From Nocardia neocaledoniensis (lineage in GTDB: Bacteria > Actinomycetota > Actinomycetes > Mycobacteriales > Mycobacteriaceae), in contig NZ_QGTL01000001.1 in the NCBI RefSeq assembly GCF_003182135.1, forward strand, positions 868,001 to 932,000: DNA of 64,000 bases, given 5' to 3'. Below the pieces are notes generated by a model. It searched no databases, had not been told where the DNA came from, and saw nothing but the letters and a program-made list of their open reading frames with translations. The position numbers were made by a program, and so were the translations under genes. Every line of letters begins with the position of its first letter. Positions within the stretch are counted from its first letter, which is position 1. This document shows positions 9,048 to 18,400 of the stretch, piece after piece.

Positions 9048-9857
9048 TCAGGTCAGACGGTGTTCACCCGAGTAGATGTTCATCGTTTCCCCGCGCAGGA
9101 ATCCCACCAGGGTGAGCCCGGAGTCGGCCGCCAGATCGACCGCGAGCGAGCTCGGCGCCGAAACCGCGGCCAGGATCGGGATGCCCGCCATGACGGCCTT
9201 CTGCGCGAGCTCGAAGGAGGCCCGGCTGCTCACCACGAGCATCAGCTCGGCAGCGGGGATCCGGTTCTCGCGGACCGCCCAGCCGATCACCTTGTCGACC
9301 GCGTTGTGCCTGCCGATGTCCTCGCGCAGGGCGAGCAGGGCGCCGTCGGTGGTGAACAGGCCCGCGGCGTGCAGGCCGCCGGTGGCCTCGAACAGCTTCT
9401 GGCCCGCGCGCAGCTTCCCCGGCAGCTCGGCCAGGGTGTCGATCGCGACCGTGCCGGAGTCGGGCCGGATCGGGTAGCGGGTGTGGGTGCGCACCTCGTC
9501 GAGCGCGGTCTTGCCACAGAGTCCGCAGGCGCCGGTGGTGAGGAAGTTGCGGGTGTGCAGCGGCACCGGCGCGCGCAGGCGCACGTCGAGCACGTTGTAG
9601 GTGTTGCGGCCGTTCTCGTCGGTCCCGGCGCAGTAGCGAGCGGTGACGAGATCGTCGGCCGAGCCGATGATGTTCTCGCCGAACAGGAATCCGTGCACCA
9701 GATCGATGTCGTCGCCAGGGGTGCGCATGGTGACCGTGAGCGACTGCCCGTCGACGCGGATCTCCAGCGGTTCCTCCACGGCGAGGGTGTCGGGTCGCTG
9801 GATGCGGCCGGTCGGCGACAGCCGGGTGGTCTTGCGCCGTGCGGTGACTCTGCTCAT
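9048..9857 (-). CDS. fdhD: Formate dehydrogenase accessory sulfurtransferase FdhD
   Basis: A 269-residue cytoplasmic protein that passes sulfur from a cysteine desulfurase to the bis-MGD cofactor of formate dehydrogenase-type enzymes. The sulfur-shuttling pair is C111 and C114 in GACGLCGK. Further family blocks are LVHGFLFGE and REDIGRHNAVDKVIG, and the C-terminal dinucleotide-binding region is intact. The ATG at 9857 (MSRVTARRK) is chosen; the longer frame to 9989 is arginine/serine-rich and not conserved. Its client is probably the FdhF/YdeP protein at 13038 and its sulfur donor could be the desulfurase at 43522. Confidence 0.96.
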   Translation of the reverse strand: MSRVTARRKTTRLSPTGRIQRPDTLAVEEPLEIRVDGQSLTVTMRTPGDDIDLVHGFLFGENIIGSADDLVTARYCAGTDENGRNTYNVLDVRLRAPVPLHTRNFLTTGACGLCGKTALDEVRTHTRYPIRPDSGTVAIDTLAELPGKLRAGQKLFEATGGLHAAGLFTTDGALLALREDIGRHNAVDKVIGWAVRENRIPAAELMLVVSSRASFELAQKAVMAGIPILAAVSAPSSLAVDLAADSGLTLVGFLRGETMNIYSGEHRLT

Positions 9858-9891
9858 CTGGGCTGCCGATCGGTTCGGTGGCGGTCTCGCC

Positions 9892-10527
9892 TCAGCCGGT
9901 CGCGAAACCGGCGACGAGGTTGATCGTCGTCGCGAGGATGACCGTGCCGAAAGCGTACGACAGCAGGCAGTGCCGCAGCGCGACGGCACGGATGGTCTCG
10001 TCGGTGACGTTGGTGTCGGAGACCTGGTAGGTCATGCCGAGGTTGTAGCTGAAGTAGAAGAAGTCGCGGTAGCTGGGCTCGGCCTCGATGTTGAAGTCGA
10101 TCCCGCCCGTCGGCTCCTGGTAGTAGATGAAGGCGTAGCGCGCCGCGTACATCAGATGCACCGCGGCCCAGGACATGAACACCCCGGCGAGCGCGGCCGC
10201 CGCGGCGATGTCGCCGGAGCCGGAATTGCGCAACACCAGGACCACCACGATGCCGACGAGCCCGCTGAGCGCGGCCGCGACCACCGACAGCTCCTCGACG
10301 AACGGCTGGAAGTCCTCCGCACGGGCGAGTTCCCTGGTGCGCAGCGCACTCATCGGCCACAACACCAGCCAGCCCGAGACCACGAAAGCCGTGGCGGCCA
10401 AGACGATTCCGGCGAGCACGCCCAGCGGTGGCTCGGCCCAGATCCCGACGATCAGGCCGGCCGACAGGCCGATGAGCACCGCCACGACCAGGCGGGTGAG
10501 AGCGGATTGCGGCAATCGGGCGCTCAT
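9892..10527 (-). CDS. DUF1345 family membrane protein
   Basis: A 211-residue integral membrane protein of the DUF1345 family, whose function is not established. Hydrophobic segments include [52 protein letters not shown], and a C-terminal segment around [20 protein letters not shown]. The family hallmark is the loop [20 protein letters not shown], conserved in DUF1345 proteins. It sits between fdhD and a LysR gene on the same strand, with 34 bases to fdhD, so may share their transcript. No link to formate metabolism can be shown. Confidence 0.85.
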   Translation of the reverse strand: MSARLPQSALTRLVVAVLIGLSAGLIVGIWAEPPLGVLAGIVLAATAFVVSGWLVLWPMSALRTRELARAEDFQPFVEELSVVAAALSGLVGIVVVLVLRNSGSGDIAAAAALAGVFMSWAAVHLMYAARYAFIYYQEPTGGIDFNIEAEPSYRDFFYFSYNLGMTYQVSDTNVTDETIRAVALRHCLLSYAFGTVILATTINLVAGFATG

Positions 10528-10557
10528 GTCCGTGGACCCTACCGAAGGATTGCCGTC

Positions 10558-11466
10558 TCATAGCTGAATTCGATCGCCGGGAGTGAAGTCGGTTTCGCGA
10601 GCGGTGTCGGCGAGGGCGGTGGTGAGCACCGACGCGGGCTCCACGGCCGTCGTGACCAGCGCGATCCGCGCGGTGACGGCGGGGTCGGCGAGCTCGAAGA
10701 CCCGCACCCGCGCGGTGGGCCCGAGGGTCGAGACCCAGGGTTGCGGGACGATACAGGCCCAGCGACCGGTGCGCGCGTGCTCGAGCAGGGTGGCCACCGA
10801 GTCGCTCTCCAGCTGCGGCGACGCGACGAGTCCGCGCCCGGCCAGCGCGCTGTCGATGAGCTGGCGGCCACGCATTCCCTTGGGCAGCAGGCACATCCGC
10901 AGTTGCAGTGCCTCGGTCCAGCTGATCGTGTCGGCGCGGCCGGTGAGCAGCTCGGCCCCGGCGACGAGGACGTGGCGTTCCTCGTAGAGCGACAGGCCGG
11001 TGAGGCCCTCGGTGTCGACGCCGTCGGCGTAGACGATCCCCGCGTCGAGCTCGAAGCGGCGGATCCGCTCGACGATGTCGCGCGAGCGCAGGCTCGTCTC
11101 GACGCGCACCCGCACCAGCGGATGCGCGGCGCAGAACGGGTCGGTCAGTTGGGTGACGGTGCCCGACGCCGCCGGGATCACCCCGATGCGCAGGTCACCG
11201 GTGAGACCGGTGCGCAGCGCGGTGACCTCGTGTTCGAGGGCGTCACGGTCGGCGAGGATCCGGCGGGCCCACAGGACGAGCCGCTCGCCCTCGGGCGTGA
11301 GTCCTTCGAAGGTTCGCCCCCGCCGCACAAGCGGCACGCCCAGCTCGCGTTCGAGCTTGCGGATGGCCTCCGAGAGCGCGGGCTGGGAGACGTAGCAGGC
11401 CGCGGCCGCGCGCGCGAAATGGCGTTCCCTGGCGAGGGCGACGAAGTACTCGAGTTGCCGGAACAT
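10558..11466 (-). CDS. LysR-family transcriptional regulator
   Basis: A 302-residue LTTR. The N-terminal winged HTH is in FVALARERHFARAAAACYVS and QPALSEAIRKLEREL, and the effector domain covers residues about 90-295. The ATG at 11466 (MFRQLEYF) is the conserved LTTR start; the upstream extension of the frame lies inside the neighbouring gene. It is grouped with fdhD, a DUF1345 protein, an FUSC protein and an FdhF/YdeP oxidoreductase, so one of these is the likely target. A possible T-N11-A site lies at 12825-12839. The effector is unknown. Confidence 0.92.
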   Translation of the reverse strand: MFRQLEYFVALARERHFARAAAACYVSQPALSEAIRKLERELGVPLVRRGRTFEGLTPEGERLVLWARRILADRDALEHEVTALRTGLTGDLRIGVIPAASGTVTQLTDPFCAAHPLVRVRVETSLRSRDIVERIRRFELDAGIVYADGVDTEGLTGLSLYEERHVLVAGAELLTGRADTISWTEALQLRMCLLPKGMRGRQLIDSALAGRGLVASPQLESDSVATLLEHARTGRWACIVPQPWVSTLGPTARVRVFELADPAVTARIALVTTAVEPASVLTTALADTARETDFTPGDRIQL

Positions 11467-11477
11467 GCGCCCCCGGG

Positions 11478-11648
11478 TCAGTCGTCCTCGTCGTCGGCGG
11501 CCTTGTTGCGCGCCTTGGCGATCTCGAGCGCGCGCTCGGCCGTCGCCTGATCGGGGTAGGGGCCCATCCGGTCGCCGTACCAGCAGGTCTTGCCCTGCTC
11601 GGCGGTGCGGTGCTTGAGGCAGTAGTACCACTGGTTGTCGTCAGCCAT
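11478..11648 (-). CDS. Possible independent small protein inside the FUSC frame (alternative reading)
   Basis: A 56-codon reading from the internal ATG at 11648: MADDNQWYYCLKHRTAEQGK, then CWYGDRMGPYPDQATAERAL and an acidic tail. The aromatic/Cys core and the PYPDQATAERALEIAK helix look like a short SPOR-type module. There is no Shine-Dalgarno before this ATG. However, CATACT lies exactly at -12 to -7 on the coding strand, the place of a -10 box for a leaderless transcript beginning at the ATG. It could therefore be expressed alone even though it is in frame with the upstream transporter. Listed separately because most relatives appear to be free-standing. Confidence 0.45.
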   Translation of the reverse strand: MADDNQWYYCLKHRTAEQGKTCWYGDRMGPYPDQATAERALEIAKARNKAADDEDD

Positions 11649-12722
11649 GACGCCAGTATGCATCGGTTCGCATACCTGCGGCGGGAACCCGGGCGCCGGT
11701 TCGCGGATCAGGAGCGCCACAGCGATTCCCACCGCGACACCGATCACCGTGTCGACGGCGCGCTCGGTGAGCATGGTGCGCGGATCGGTCGGCGCGGCGA
11801 GTTCGGTCATCGACATGATCAGCGGCGTGAAGAACCCGAGCGCGAGCGCGTAGTGGCGGGCCATGAACAGCTCGGTCGGGTACAGCAGCGCGATGATCGC
11901 CAGCGCGAGCACCGTCGGATTCGGCCCCGGCAGCAGCAGCGGAGCGGTGACCGCCAGGCCGAGGAAGGTGCCGAGCACCCGGTGCAGGCCGCGCGAGATC
12001 CGGTCGCGCGAGGTCGCGGCGGCCAGCGGGACGGCGGCGCCCGCCATCGCCCAGTTGGCGTGGCCGACACCGAGCAGCAGCCCGATGCCGCCGGAGATCG
12101 AGATCGCCAGCGCGTAGCGGCCGGACTGGACCAGCGAGACCCGACCGGTGCGGTGCGGTGCGATGCTCACCGGCAGCACGCAGGCCCCCGCGCGGCGCGC
12201 GCGGCGGGTGCAGTCGAGATAGCCGACCGCCACGCACAGCGCCGCCGTGATCGCGCAGATCAGCAGCGCCGCGAGCGGATCGGGCTGCTGGCCGGCGACC
12301 ATCGCGATCGCGCCGAAGGCGAAGATGCCGAAGAAGGGCCCCTCGGGGCGCAGCCCGAGCCGGTCGGTGACCGGCGAGGCGACCGCGGCGAACACCGCGA
12401 CCGCCGAGACCAGGACGACCGGCGGCGCGTGCCAGCGCGCCAGCGCGATGCCCGCGCCGACCGCCCCGACCAGCATGACCGCCGCCTCGCTCTGGTGGAT
12501 CAGGCGTTGCCGCTGCGCCTCGGCGAATCCGTACATGCCGGTGAAGGAGCCGAACACGGCGTAGATGAGCAGGTCGGTGCGGCCCGCCGCGGTGAGCAGC
12601 AGGCCGGGGATCGCCAGGCCGACGAACACCCGGGCGGCGGGCAGATGGTCGATGTCGATGCCGGTCCGCCGAATCAGCGGGCGCGCCCGGGTTCGGGTGG
12701 TGGGCAAGGGGTCCTCCGGCAT
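11478..12722 (-). CDS. FUSC-family transporter fused in frame to a small SPOR-like protein
   Basis: A 414-residue frame. Residues 1-345 are an FUSC/aromatic-acid-exporter-type membrane protein with about ten short helices (for example GLAIPGLLLTAAG, VMLVGAVGAGIALA, SISGGIGLLLGVGHANWAMA, VIGVAVGIAVALLI), related to YccS/YdhK-like exporters. After REPAPGFPPQ the frame continues without a stop into a 56-residue soluble segment beginning MADDNQWYYCLK. That segment resembles a small conserved actinobacterial protein normally encoded alone (recalled, not searched). The fusion may be real or may reflect an overlapping, independently started gene (see 11478-11648). The start ATG at 12722 faces the 315-base divergent region before fdhF. 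Confidence 0.78.
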   Translation of the reverse strand: MPEDPLPTTRTRARPLIRRTGIDIDHLPAARVFVGLAIPGLLLTAAGRTDLLIYAVFGSFTGMYGFAEAQRQRLIHQSEAAVMLVGAVGAGIALARWHAPPVVLVSAVAVFAAVASPVTDRLGLRPEGPFFGIFAFGAIAMVAGQQPDPLAALLICAITAALCVAVGYLDCTRRARRAGACVLPVSIAPHRTGRVSLVQSGRYALAISISGGIGLLLGVGHANWAMAGAAVPLAAATSRDRISRGLHRVLGTFLGLAVTAPLLLPGPNPTVLALAIIALLYPTELFMARHYALALGFFTPLIMSMTELAAPTDPRTMLTERAVDTVIGVAVGIAVALLIREPAPGFPPQVCEPMHTGVMADDNQWYYCLKHRTAEQGKTCWYGDRMGPYPDQATAERALEIAKARNKAADDEDD

Positions 12723-13037
12723 CGGTTCAGGGGGTCTGGAATCGCATCGTCACCGACTGACCACACCGTCGTCAAACCGCTTCTGCGCAGGTCAGAGTCT
12801 ATTTTTCGGAACGGACCTGCGGTGATAACCCGAACCTATCGAGTGCTCGGAAATCGGTCTTGGACCTGCCGGGTCGCGCGGGCCGACAATCGAACCGCGA
12901 CACGCGCGATGGCGGTGGGTCGAGCCCGGACCTACGCCGTCCCGTGACCTCGGGCGGCGAGAATCCCAGACGGAACACCGACAGGCTTCGAAGAATCTCG
13001 ACCCGCAGCACCGCTGAAACGTCGAAGGGAAGATGTC
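12723..13037. promoter_or_regulatory. Divergent promoter region between FUSC gene and fdhF, with a possible LysR site
   Basis: There is no convincing gene in these 315 bases. ATA-N9-TAT at 12825-12839 fits the LysR T-N11-A pattern. CGCAGGTC (12786-12793) is repeated inverted as GACCTGCG (12814-12821) with a 20-base spacer. The fdhF start is preceded by GAAGGGAAG. Binding by the LysR protein at 10558-11466 is inference. Confidence 0.4.
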
Positions 13038-15359
13038 ATGGCTGACGGTCCGTACACCCCGTATGACCCCGACAGCGGGCCGAGCGGCGACGCCGACCGC
13101 GCCGCGGTGCCGAAGTTCAAGCCCTACCATCATCCGGCGGCCGGGTGGGGCGCCGCGCTGTCGGTCGGCAAGTTCATGGTGCTCGACGAACACGAGCCCC
13201 TGCTCGGCACCAAGGCCGTGCTCAAGATGAACCACCCCAAACATGGCTTCGACTGTCCCGGCTGCGCCTGGCCGGACGCCACCGACGGCCTGATGCTCGA
13301 CGTGTGCGAGAACGGCATCAAGCACGTGACCTGGGAGATGACGCACAAGCGCTGCACCCCCGAGTTCTTCGCCGAGCACACCGTCAGCGAGCTGGCCACC
13401 TGGAGCGACCACGATCTGGAGGACCAGGGCAGGCTCACCCACCCGATGGTCTACGACGCCGCGACCGATCACTACGTGCCGATCAGCTGGCCCGACGCGT
13501 TCGAAATGGCGGGCAAGGCGCTGCGCGAACTCCCCGATCCGAATCTGGCGTCCTTCTACACCTCGGGCCGGTTGGGCAACGAGGCCACCTTCCTCTACCA
13601 GCTGATGGTGCGCGAATTCGGCACCAACAATCTGCCCGACTGCTCCAACATGTGTCACGAGGCGAGCGGGCGCGCGTTGCAGGCGGCGCTCGGCACCGGC
13701 AAGGGCACCTGCGACATCGACGACTGGGACAAGGCCGACGCGCTGTTCGTGATGGGCATCAACGCGGCCTCCAACGCGCCGCGCATGCTGACCGCGCTGG
13801 CCGAGGCGCACAAGCGCGGCGCGCAGATCGTGCACGTCAACCCGCTGGTCGAGGCGGGCGCGCGCAACACGATCATCCCGCACGACTTCGCCGCGATGGC
13901 CACCTTCCGCGCCACCGACACCAGCACCATGACCCTGCAGGTGCGCATCGGCGGCGACTTCGCGCTGCTGCGCGGCATCGCCAAACACGTACTGGAGGAA
14001 GCGAAGACGGACCCGAAGGCGCTCGATCACGAGTTCATCGAGCGCTACACCGTCGGCTTCGACGCCTATGTGCGCGAGGTCGAGGCCACCACCTGGGCCG
14101 AGATCCAGCGCCAGTCCGGGCTGAGCGAACAGGAGATCCGCAAGGCCGCCGGGATCTACTGCGACGCCGACCGCACCGTGATGAGCTGGTGCCTCGGGAT
14201 CACCCAGCACGAACACGGCGTCGACACGATTCGCGAGATCGTCAACGTGCTGCTCCTGCGCGGCAATCTGGGCCGTGAGGGCGCGGGGCCGTCACCGGTG
14301 CGTGGGCACAGCAATGTGCAGGGCAACCGGACGTGCGGCATCGACAACAACCCCACCGCGGAGTTCCTCGACCGGCTCGCGCAGGTGTGCGGGATCGACC
14401 CGCCGCGCGCGAACGGCTACGACACCGTCGCCACGATCCAGGCGATGCGGGCGGGCAAGCTCGAATTCTTCCTCAGCATGGGCGGTAACTTCGTGGCCGC
14501 GGCCCCGGACGCGGCCTACACCTTCGCGGCGTTCCAGAAGTGCGGGTTCACGGTCAATGTGAGTACCAAGCTCAATCGCAGTCACGTCATCCACGGCAAG
14601 CGCGCGCTGATCCTGCCCTGCATCGGTCGCACCGAACGCGACATCCAGCGCGGCGGGCCACAGATCACCTCGATGGAGAACGGCATGGCGGTGGTGCACA
14701 TGTCGCGCGGCATGAAGAAGCCCGCGTCACCGCATCTGCTGTCGGAGCCGGCGATCCTGGCCGGCATCGCGAAAGCCGCACTGCCCGAGACGAAGACGCC
14801 GTGGGAGTACTACATCGAGGACTACGACCGCATCCGCGACACCATGTCGAAGGTGCTGCCCGGTTTCGAGGACTACAACCGCCGGGTCCGGCTGCCGCTG
14901 GGCTTCCGCATCCGCCAGCCCGCCCGCGAACTGATCTTCCTCACGCCCTCGGGCAAGGCCGAGTTCTCCACGGCGACTCTGCCCGACATCACCAACCCGC
15001 CGGGCGTGCTGACGCTGGCCACCCAGCGTTCCCACGATCAGTGGAACACCAGCATCTACTCCGACAACGACCGCTACCGCGGCGTGAAGAATCTGCGCAC
15101 GCTGATCTTCATGAACACCGAGGACATGCGCGAACGTGGCCTGCGCGAGTTCGACGAGGTCGACATCACCAGCACCGCCCGCGACGGATCGACCCGGACC
15201 CTGCACCGGTACAAGGTGATTCCCTACGACATCCCGGCGGGCTGCGCCGCCGGGTACATGCCGGAGATGAACGCACTGTGCGCGATCGGCGACTACAGCA
15301 CCGAGAGCGACCAGCCCTTGATGAAGAGCGTGAAAGTCACTGTGACGCGGTCCAGCTGA
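13038..15359 (+). CDS. fdhF: FdhF/YdeP-family molybdopterin oxidoreductase
   Basis: A 773-residue cytoplasmic bis-MGD enzyme related to formate dehydrogenase H. Visible features are GFDCPGCAWPD (C73, C76), the conserved NMCHEASG block (C206) where formate dehydrogenases place the molybdenum ligand, the MGD-binding block GINAASNAPRM, and a C-terminal MGD domain (LATQRSHDQWNTSIYSDNDR). The full four-cysteine [4Fe-4S] set of true FdhF is not evident, as is typical of YdeP-like proteins, so formate oxidation is uncertain and acid or oxidative stress roles are alternatives. GAAGGGAAG precedes the ATG. fdhD lies nearby on the other strand. Confidence 0.9.
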   Translation: MADGPYTPYDPDSGPSGDADRAAVPKFKPYHHPAAGWGAALSVGKFMVLDEHEPLLGTKAVLKMNHPKHGFDCPGCAWPDATDGLMLDVCENGIKHVTWEMTHKRCTPEFFAEHTVSELATWSDHDLEDQGRLTHPMVYDAATDHYVPISWPDAFEMAGKALRELPDPNLASFYTSGRLGNEATFLYQLMVREFGTNNLPDCSNMCHEASGRALQAALGTGKGTCDIDDWDKADALFVMGINAASNAPRMLTALAEAHKRGAQIVHVNPLVEAGARNTIIPHDFAAMATFRATDTSTMTLQVRIGGDFALLRGIAKHVLEEAKTDPKALDHEFIERYTVGFDAYVREVEATTWAEIQRQSGLSEQEIRKAAGIYCDADRTVMSWCLGITQHEHGVDTIREIVNVLLLRGNLGREGAGPSPVRGHSNVQGNRTCGIDNNPTAEFLDRLAQVCGIDPPRANGYDTVATIQAMRAGKLEFFLSMGGNFVAAAPDAAYTFAAFQKCGFTVNVSTKLNRSHVIHGKRALILPCIGRTERDIQRGGPQITSMENGMAVVHMSRGMKKPASPHLLSEPAILAGIAKAALPETKTPWEYYIEDYDRIRDTMSKVLPGFEDYNRRVRLPLGFRIRQPARELIFLTPSGKAEFSTATLPDITNPPGVLTLATQRSHDQWNTSIYSDNDRYRGVKNLRTLIFMNTEDMRERGLREFDEVDITSTARDGSTRTLHRYKVIPYDIPAGCAAGYMPEMNALCAIGDYSTESDQPLMKSVKVTVTRSS

Positions 15360-15367
15360 GCGGTGAC

Positions 15368-15397
15368 CGGCCGCGGCTCCCTACGGGGCCGCGGCCG
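15368..15397. terminator. Terminator hairpin between fdhF and the convergent kinase gene
   Basis: CGGCCGCGGC (15368-15377) and its exact complement (15388-15397) form a 10-base-pair stem with a 10-base loop, just after the fdhF stop and 8 bases beyond the stop of the convergent kinase gene. Confidence 0.7.
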
Positions 15398-15404
15398 AGG
15401 CGTG

Positions 15405-18400
15405 TCAGTAGACGTAGACGACCGCGTTCTCGCCGCCGGTGCAGGTGACGAGCTTGCCCGCCGGCGTGCAGTCCATCGTGTAGGTACGCCCCGTCACCGG
15501 GCTGGTGGCGACGACGGACCGCGGACCGGCCGCGCTGCCGCCGCTGGCGTACGCCGCGCGGACCGCCTCGGCGAAACCACAGCTGGTGACCGTGCTGCCG
15601 ATCGCGGCCTTGCCGAAAGCGCCACCGGTGGAGCCGGATTCGCACGGTTGCGCGCCGGCGGGCAGGGTGACCGGCCCGGCCGAAGTGGTCGGCGCCGCCG
15701 TGGTGGCGCGCGGGGCCGTGGTGGCCGCTCCCCCGCCACCGATCGGCGCCGCCGAGCTGGGCGCGGCGGCGGTGTCGGTGGCCGAATCGCCGCCCGACAT
15801 CAGCCGCCAGCCGATCGCGCCGCCGATGACCAGCACCGCGACGGTGAGCACACCGACCAGGATGGGCAGCAGGGCCTTGTTCCGGCCCGAATCCCGCTGC
15901 TGCCAGGCGGGTTCCGCGTACCCGGGGTCCGGGCCGTACGGGTCGGCGCCGTAGGCGGGGTCGCGGTAGGCGTGATCACCGTAGGCATTGTTCTCGTCGT
16001 ACTGCGCGTACGCTTCCTGCCCGCCGTACGGTTCGTCCGACGGGGCCTGGTGCGCGGGGAACGGCGCGGCGCCACCGCGATACTGCTGCGTGGCCTGGGC
16101 GCGTTGCGGATCCGGCGCGCCGAACGGCTCACCGCTGGGCGAGGCGCCCTGGTAGTGCTGCGTCGGCGCCGATCGCTGCGCGTCGAACGCGGCCGGGTCG
16201 TACTGCTCGGTGGCCGGGCCCTCCTGGCCGCCGTACTGCCTGGTCGCCGCGACCCTGCGCGGGTCCTCCCCCTGGCCCGGCACGCCGCGGTACTGCTCGG
16301 TCGGGGCGCCGAACCGGTCGGGCGCGCCGGACTGCGGCTCGCCGAATCGATCCGGGTCACCGAAGCCACCGGCCGGTGCGCCGAAGCGGGAGTCCGGGCC
16401 GGGCCGGTCGTGGTCGTCATCGAACCGGTCCTGGCCGGACGCGAACCGCGCGGGCTGTGCGGTGCGGTCGTCATCGAAACCGTCCGGCGCGGAACCGAAG
16501 CGATCGTCTTCGCCGCCGAACTTCTCTGTCGGGCCGAAGCGGTGCGGCGAATCCTCTTCCCCGAACATCCCCGCAGGAGCCGCGAATCGGGCGTCGGAGC
16601 TGGAGTCGGGCGCGCGGAAGCGTGCGTCCGGGGCGCCGGCCTCCCCGAACGGCGGCTCCTCGTCAGCGAACCCGCCTGCCGGAGACTCGGATTCGGGACC
16701 ACCGGGGCCGAATCGCGGGTTCGGGTTGGAACGCCCGGAGTCGACGTACTCCCCGACCCGGGGGTCACCCGAGTAGCGCTGCGTGGGCGCCGATCGCTGT
16801 GGCACGGGACCGGAATGCCCCTCGGGTCCGGCGCCGAACGGTCCGCCCGGAGCCGCCCCCGGCGCACCGGGATCAGCCCCGAACGGGCCACCCGGCGCAC
16901 TCGCGGCTCCGAAGCGGTTGCCCGAGACCGGATTCGGCGCATCAGGATCCGAACCGAACGAACCGCCCGGACCACTCGCGGCGCCGAATCGGTTGCCCGC
17001 GGCTGAGTTCAGCGCATCAGGATCCGACTCGAACGGGCCGCCCCGGCCGTTCGCGGCACCGAAGCGGTTGTCCGGGAACGGGTTCGGCGCGGCGGGATCC
17101 GAGCCGAAGGGGGCCTCGGGGTTGTCGCCGAATTCGGCCGAGCCCTGTGGACCGCCCTGGTAGCGCTGGGTAGGCGCCGATCGTTGCGGGATGGGGCCGG
17201 AAGCGCCGTCGAGCGGGGGACGCACGGGATCGGGTGCGCCGAAGGGACTGCCCGCACCCGGACCGCCTGCGGCTGTCGCGTCGGCGTTGGGGCCGAAGCG
17301 CGGGTTGGGGTTGGAGCGGCCCGTGTCGACGTACTCCGGCGGGGGGCCCGCGTAGCGCTGGGTGGGGGCCGCGCGCTGGGGAACCGGGCCCGAAGGGGTC
17401 GCGTCGGCGAAGCCGGCCGGGGCTGGGTACGGGGTCTGCGGCACCGGGCCCGAAGTGGCGCCGGGCTGGGCGCCTTCGTAGAGGTGGGCGTCGGGGAACG
17501 GGCGCATCTTGGGCAGGCCCTGATCCGGGGTGTAGGCGGGCGGCGGCTCCGGCGCGACCGGGGCGTCCGCGGGCGGGAGCGGCGTGAAGTAGGTGTCGTC
17601 GGGACGGATCTCGGCGGGGCCCGTCGGCTGGATCACCGCGGGGATCGACACCTCGCCGGTGCCCTCGGCCGGGACACGCTGGAAGCCGGCGGTCTCCGGG
17701 TTCGCGGGCGGCCGGATGATCAGCGTCGGCTGCGCGCCGGTCGCCTGGGTCTGGCTGCGCGAGGTCTCGATGCCGCCGGTCGCGGTGACCGCGCCGACGA
17801 CGCGGAACTCCCCGGTCGGCGTCGGCACGGCGTCGGCGTTGTCGTCATCGGAACCGGCAGTCCCACGACCCTCGCCGGGCACCTTCCGCCCACCGGACAC
17901 AGTGCGACCACCAGCATCCGCGCCACCGAGCTTCCGACCACCCGGGACCTCATGACTACCGCTGCCCCCACCCACGGGCCCGGCCTGTCCAGCGTCGGCA
18001 CCACCGGGCACACCCCGCCCGCCGGTCCCACCACCGCCGGGCGCACCCTGACCACCGGGAACCGGATGACCACCGGTCCCCACGCCGCCGGGCAGATTCC
18101 AGCCCTCGGGCGCCTTGCCCGGCACCGGGTTCCGCGCACCGGCCGCGCCGAAGGCCGCCGCCCCCGCCGCGGCGCCGGTACCCGGGCTGGGCACACCCAT
18201 CGCCCCGGCGCCCTGCGGACCACGCATCGGCAGGCCGTCCTGGATCGCGGCGACCAGCGCTTCCCTGGCCGCGACCGCGAGTTCGCCCGCGCTGGCGTAG
18301 CGGTCGGCGGGGTCCTTGGCCATGCCGATCGCGATCACCTCGTCGAGGCTCGACGGCAGGCCGGGCAGCAGGGTGCTCGGCTTGGGCGGGGCTTCGGAGA

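Noticed and set aside
12792..14216. 474-codon frame antisense to fdhF
   Set aside because: Composition is that of a reverse-strand shadow (Val/Gly/Ala/Arg/His) and it covers conserved fdhF motifs.
16200..17200. Regular repeats resembling a CRISPR array
   Set aside because: The repeats are coding, vary at third positions, have irregular spacing and encode kinase linker motifs; no cas genes are present.
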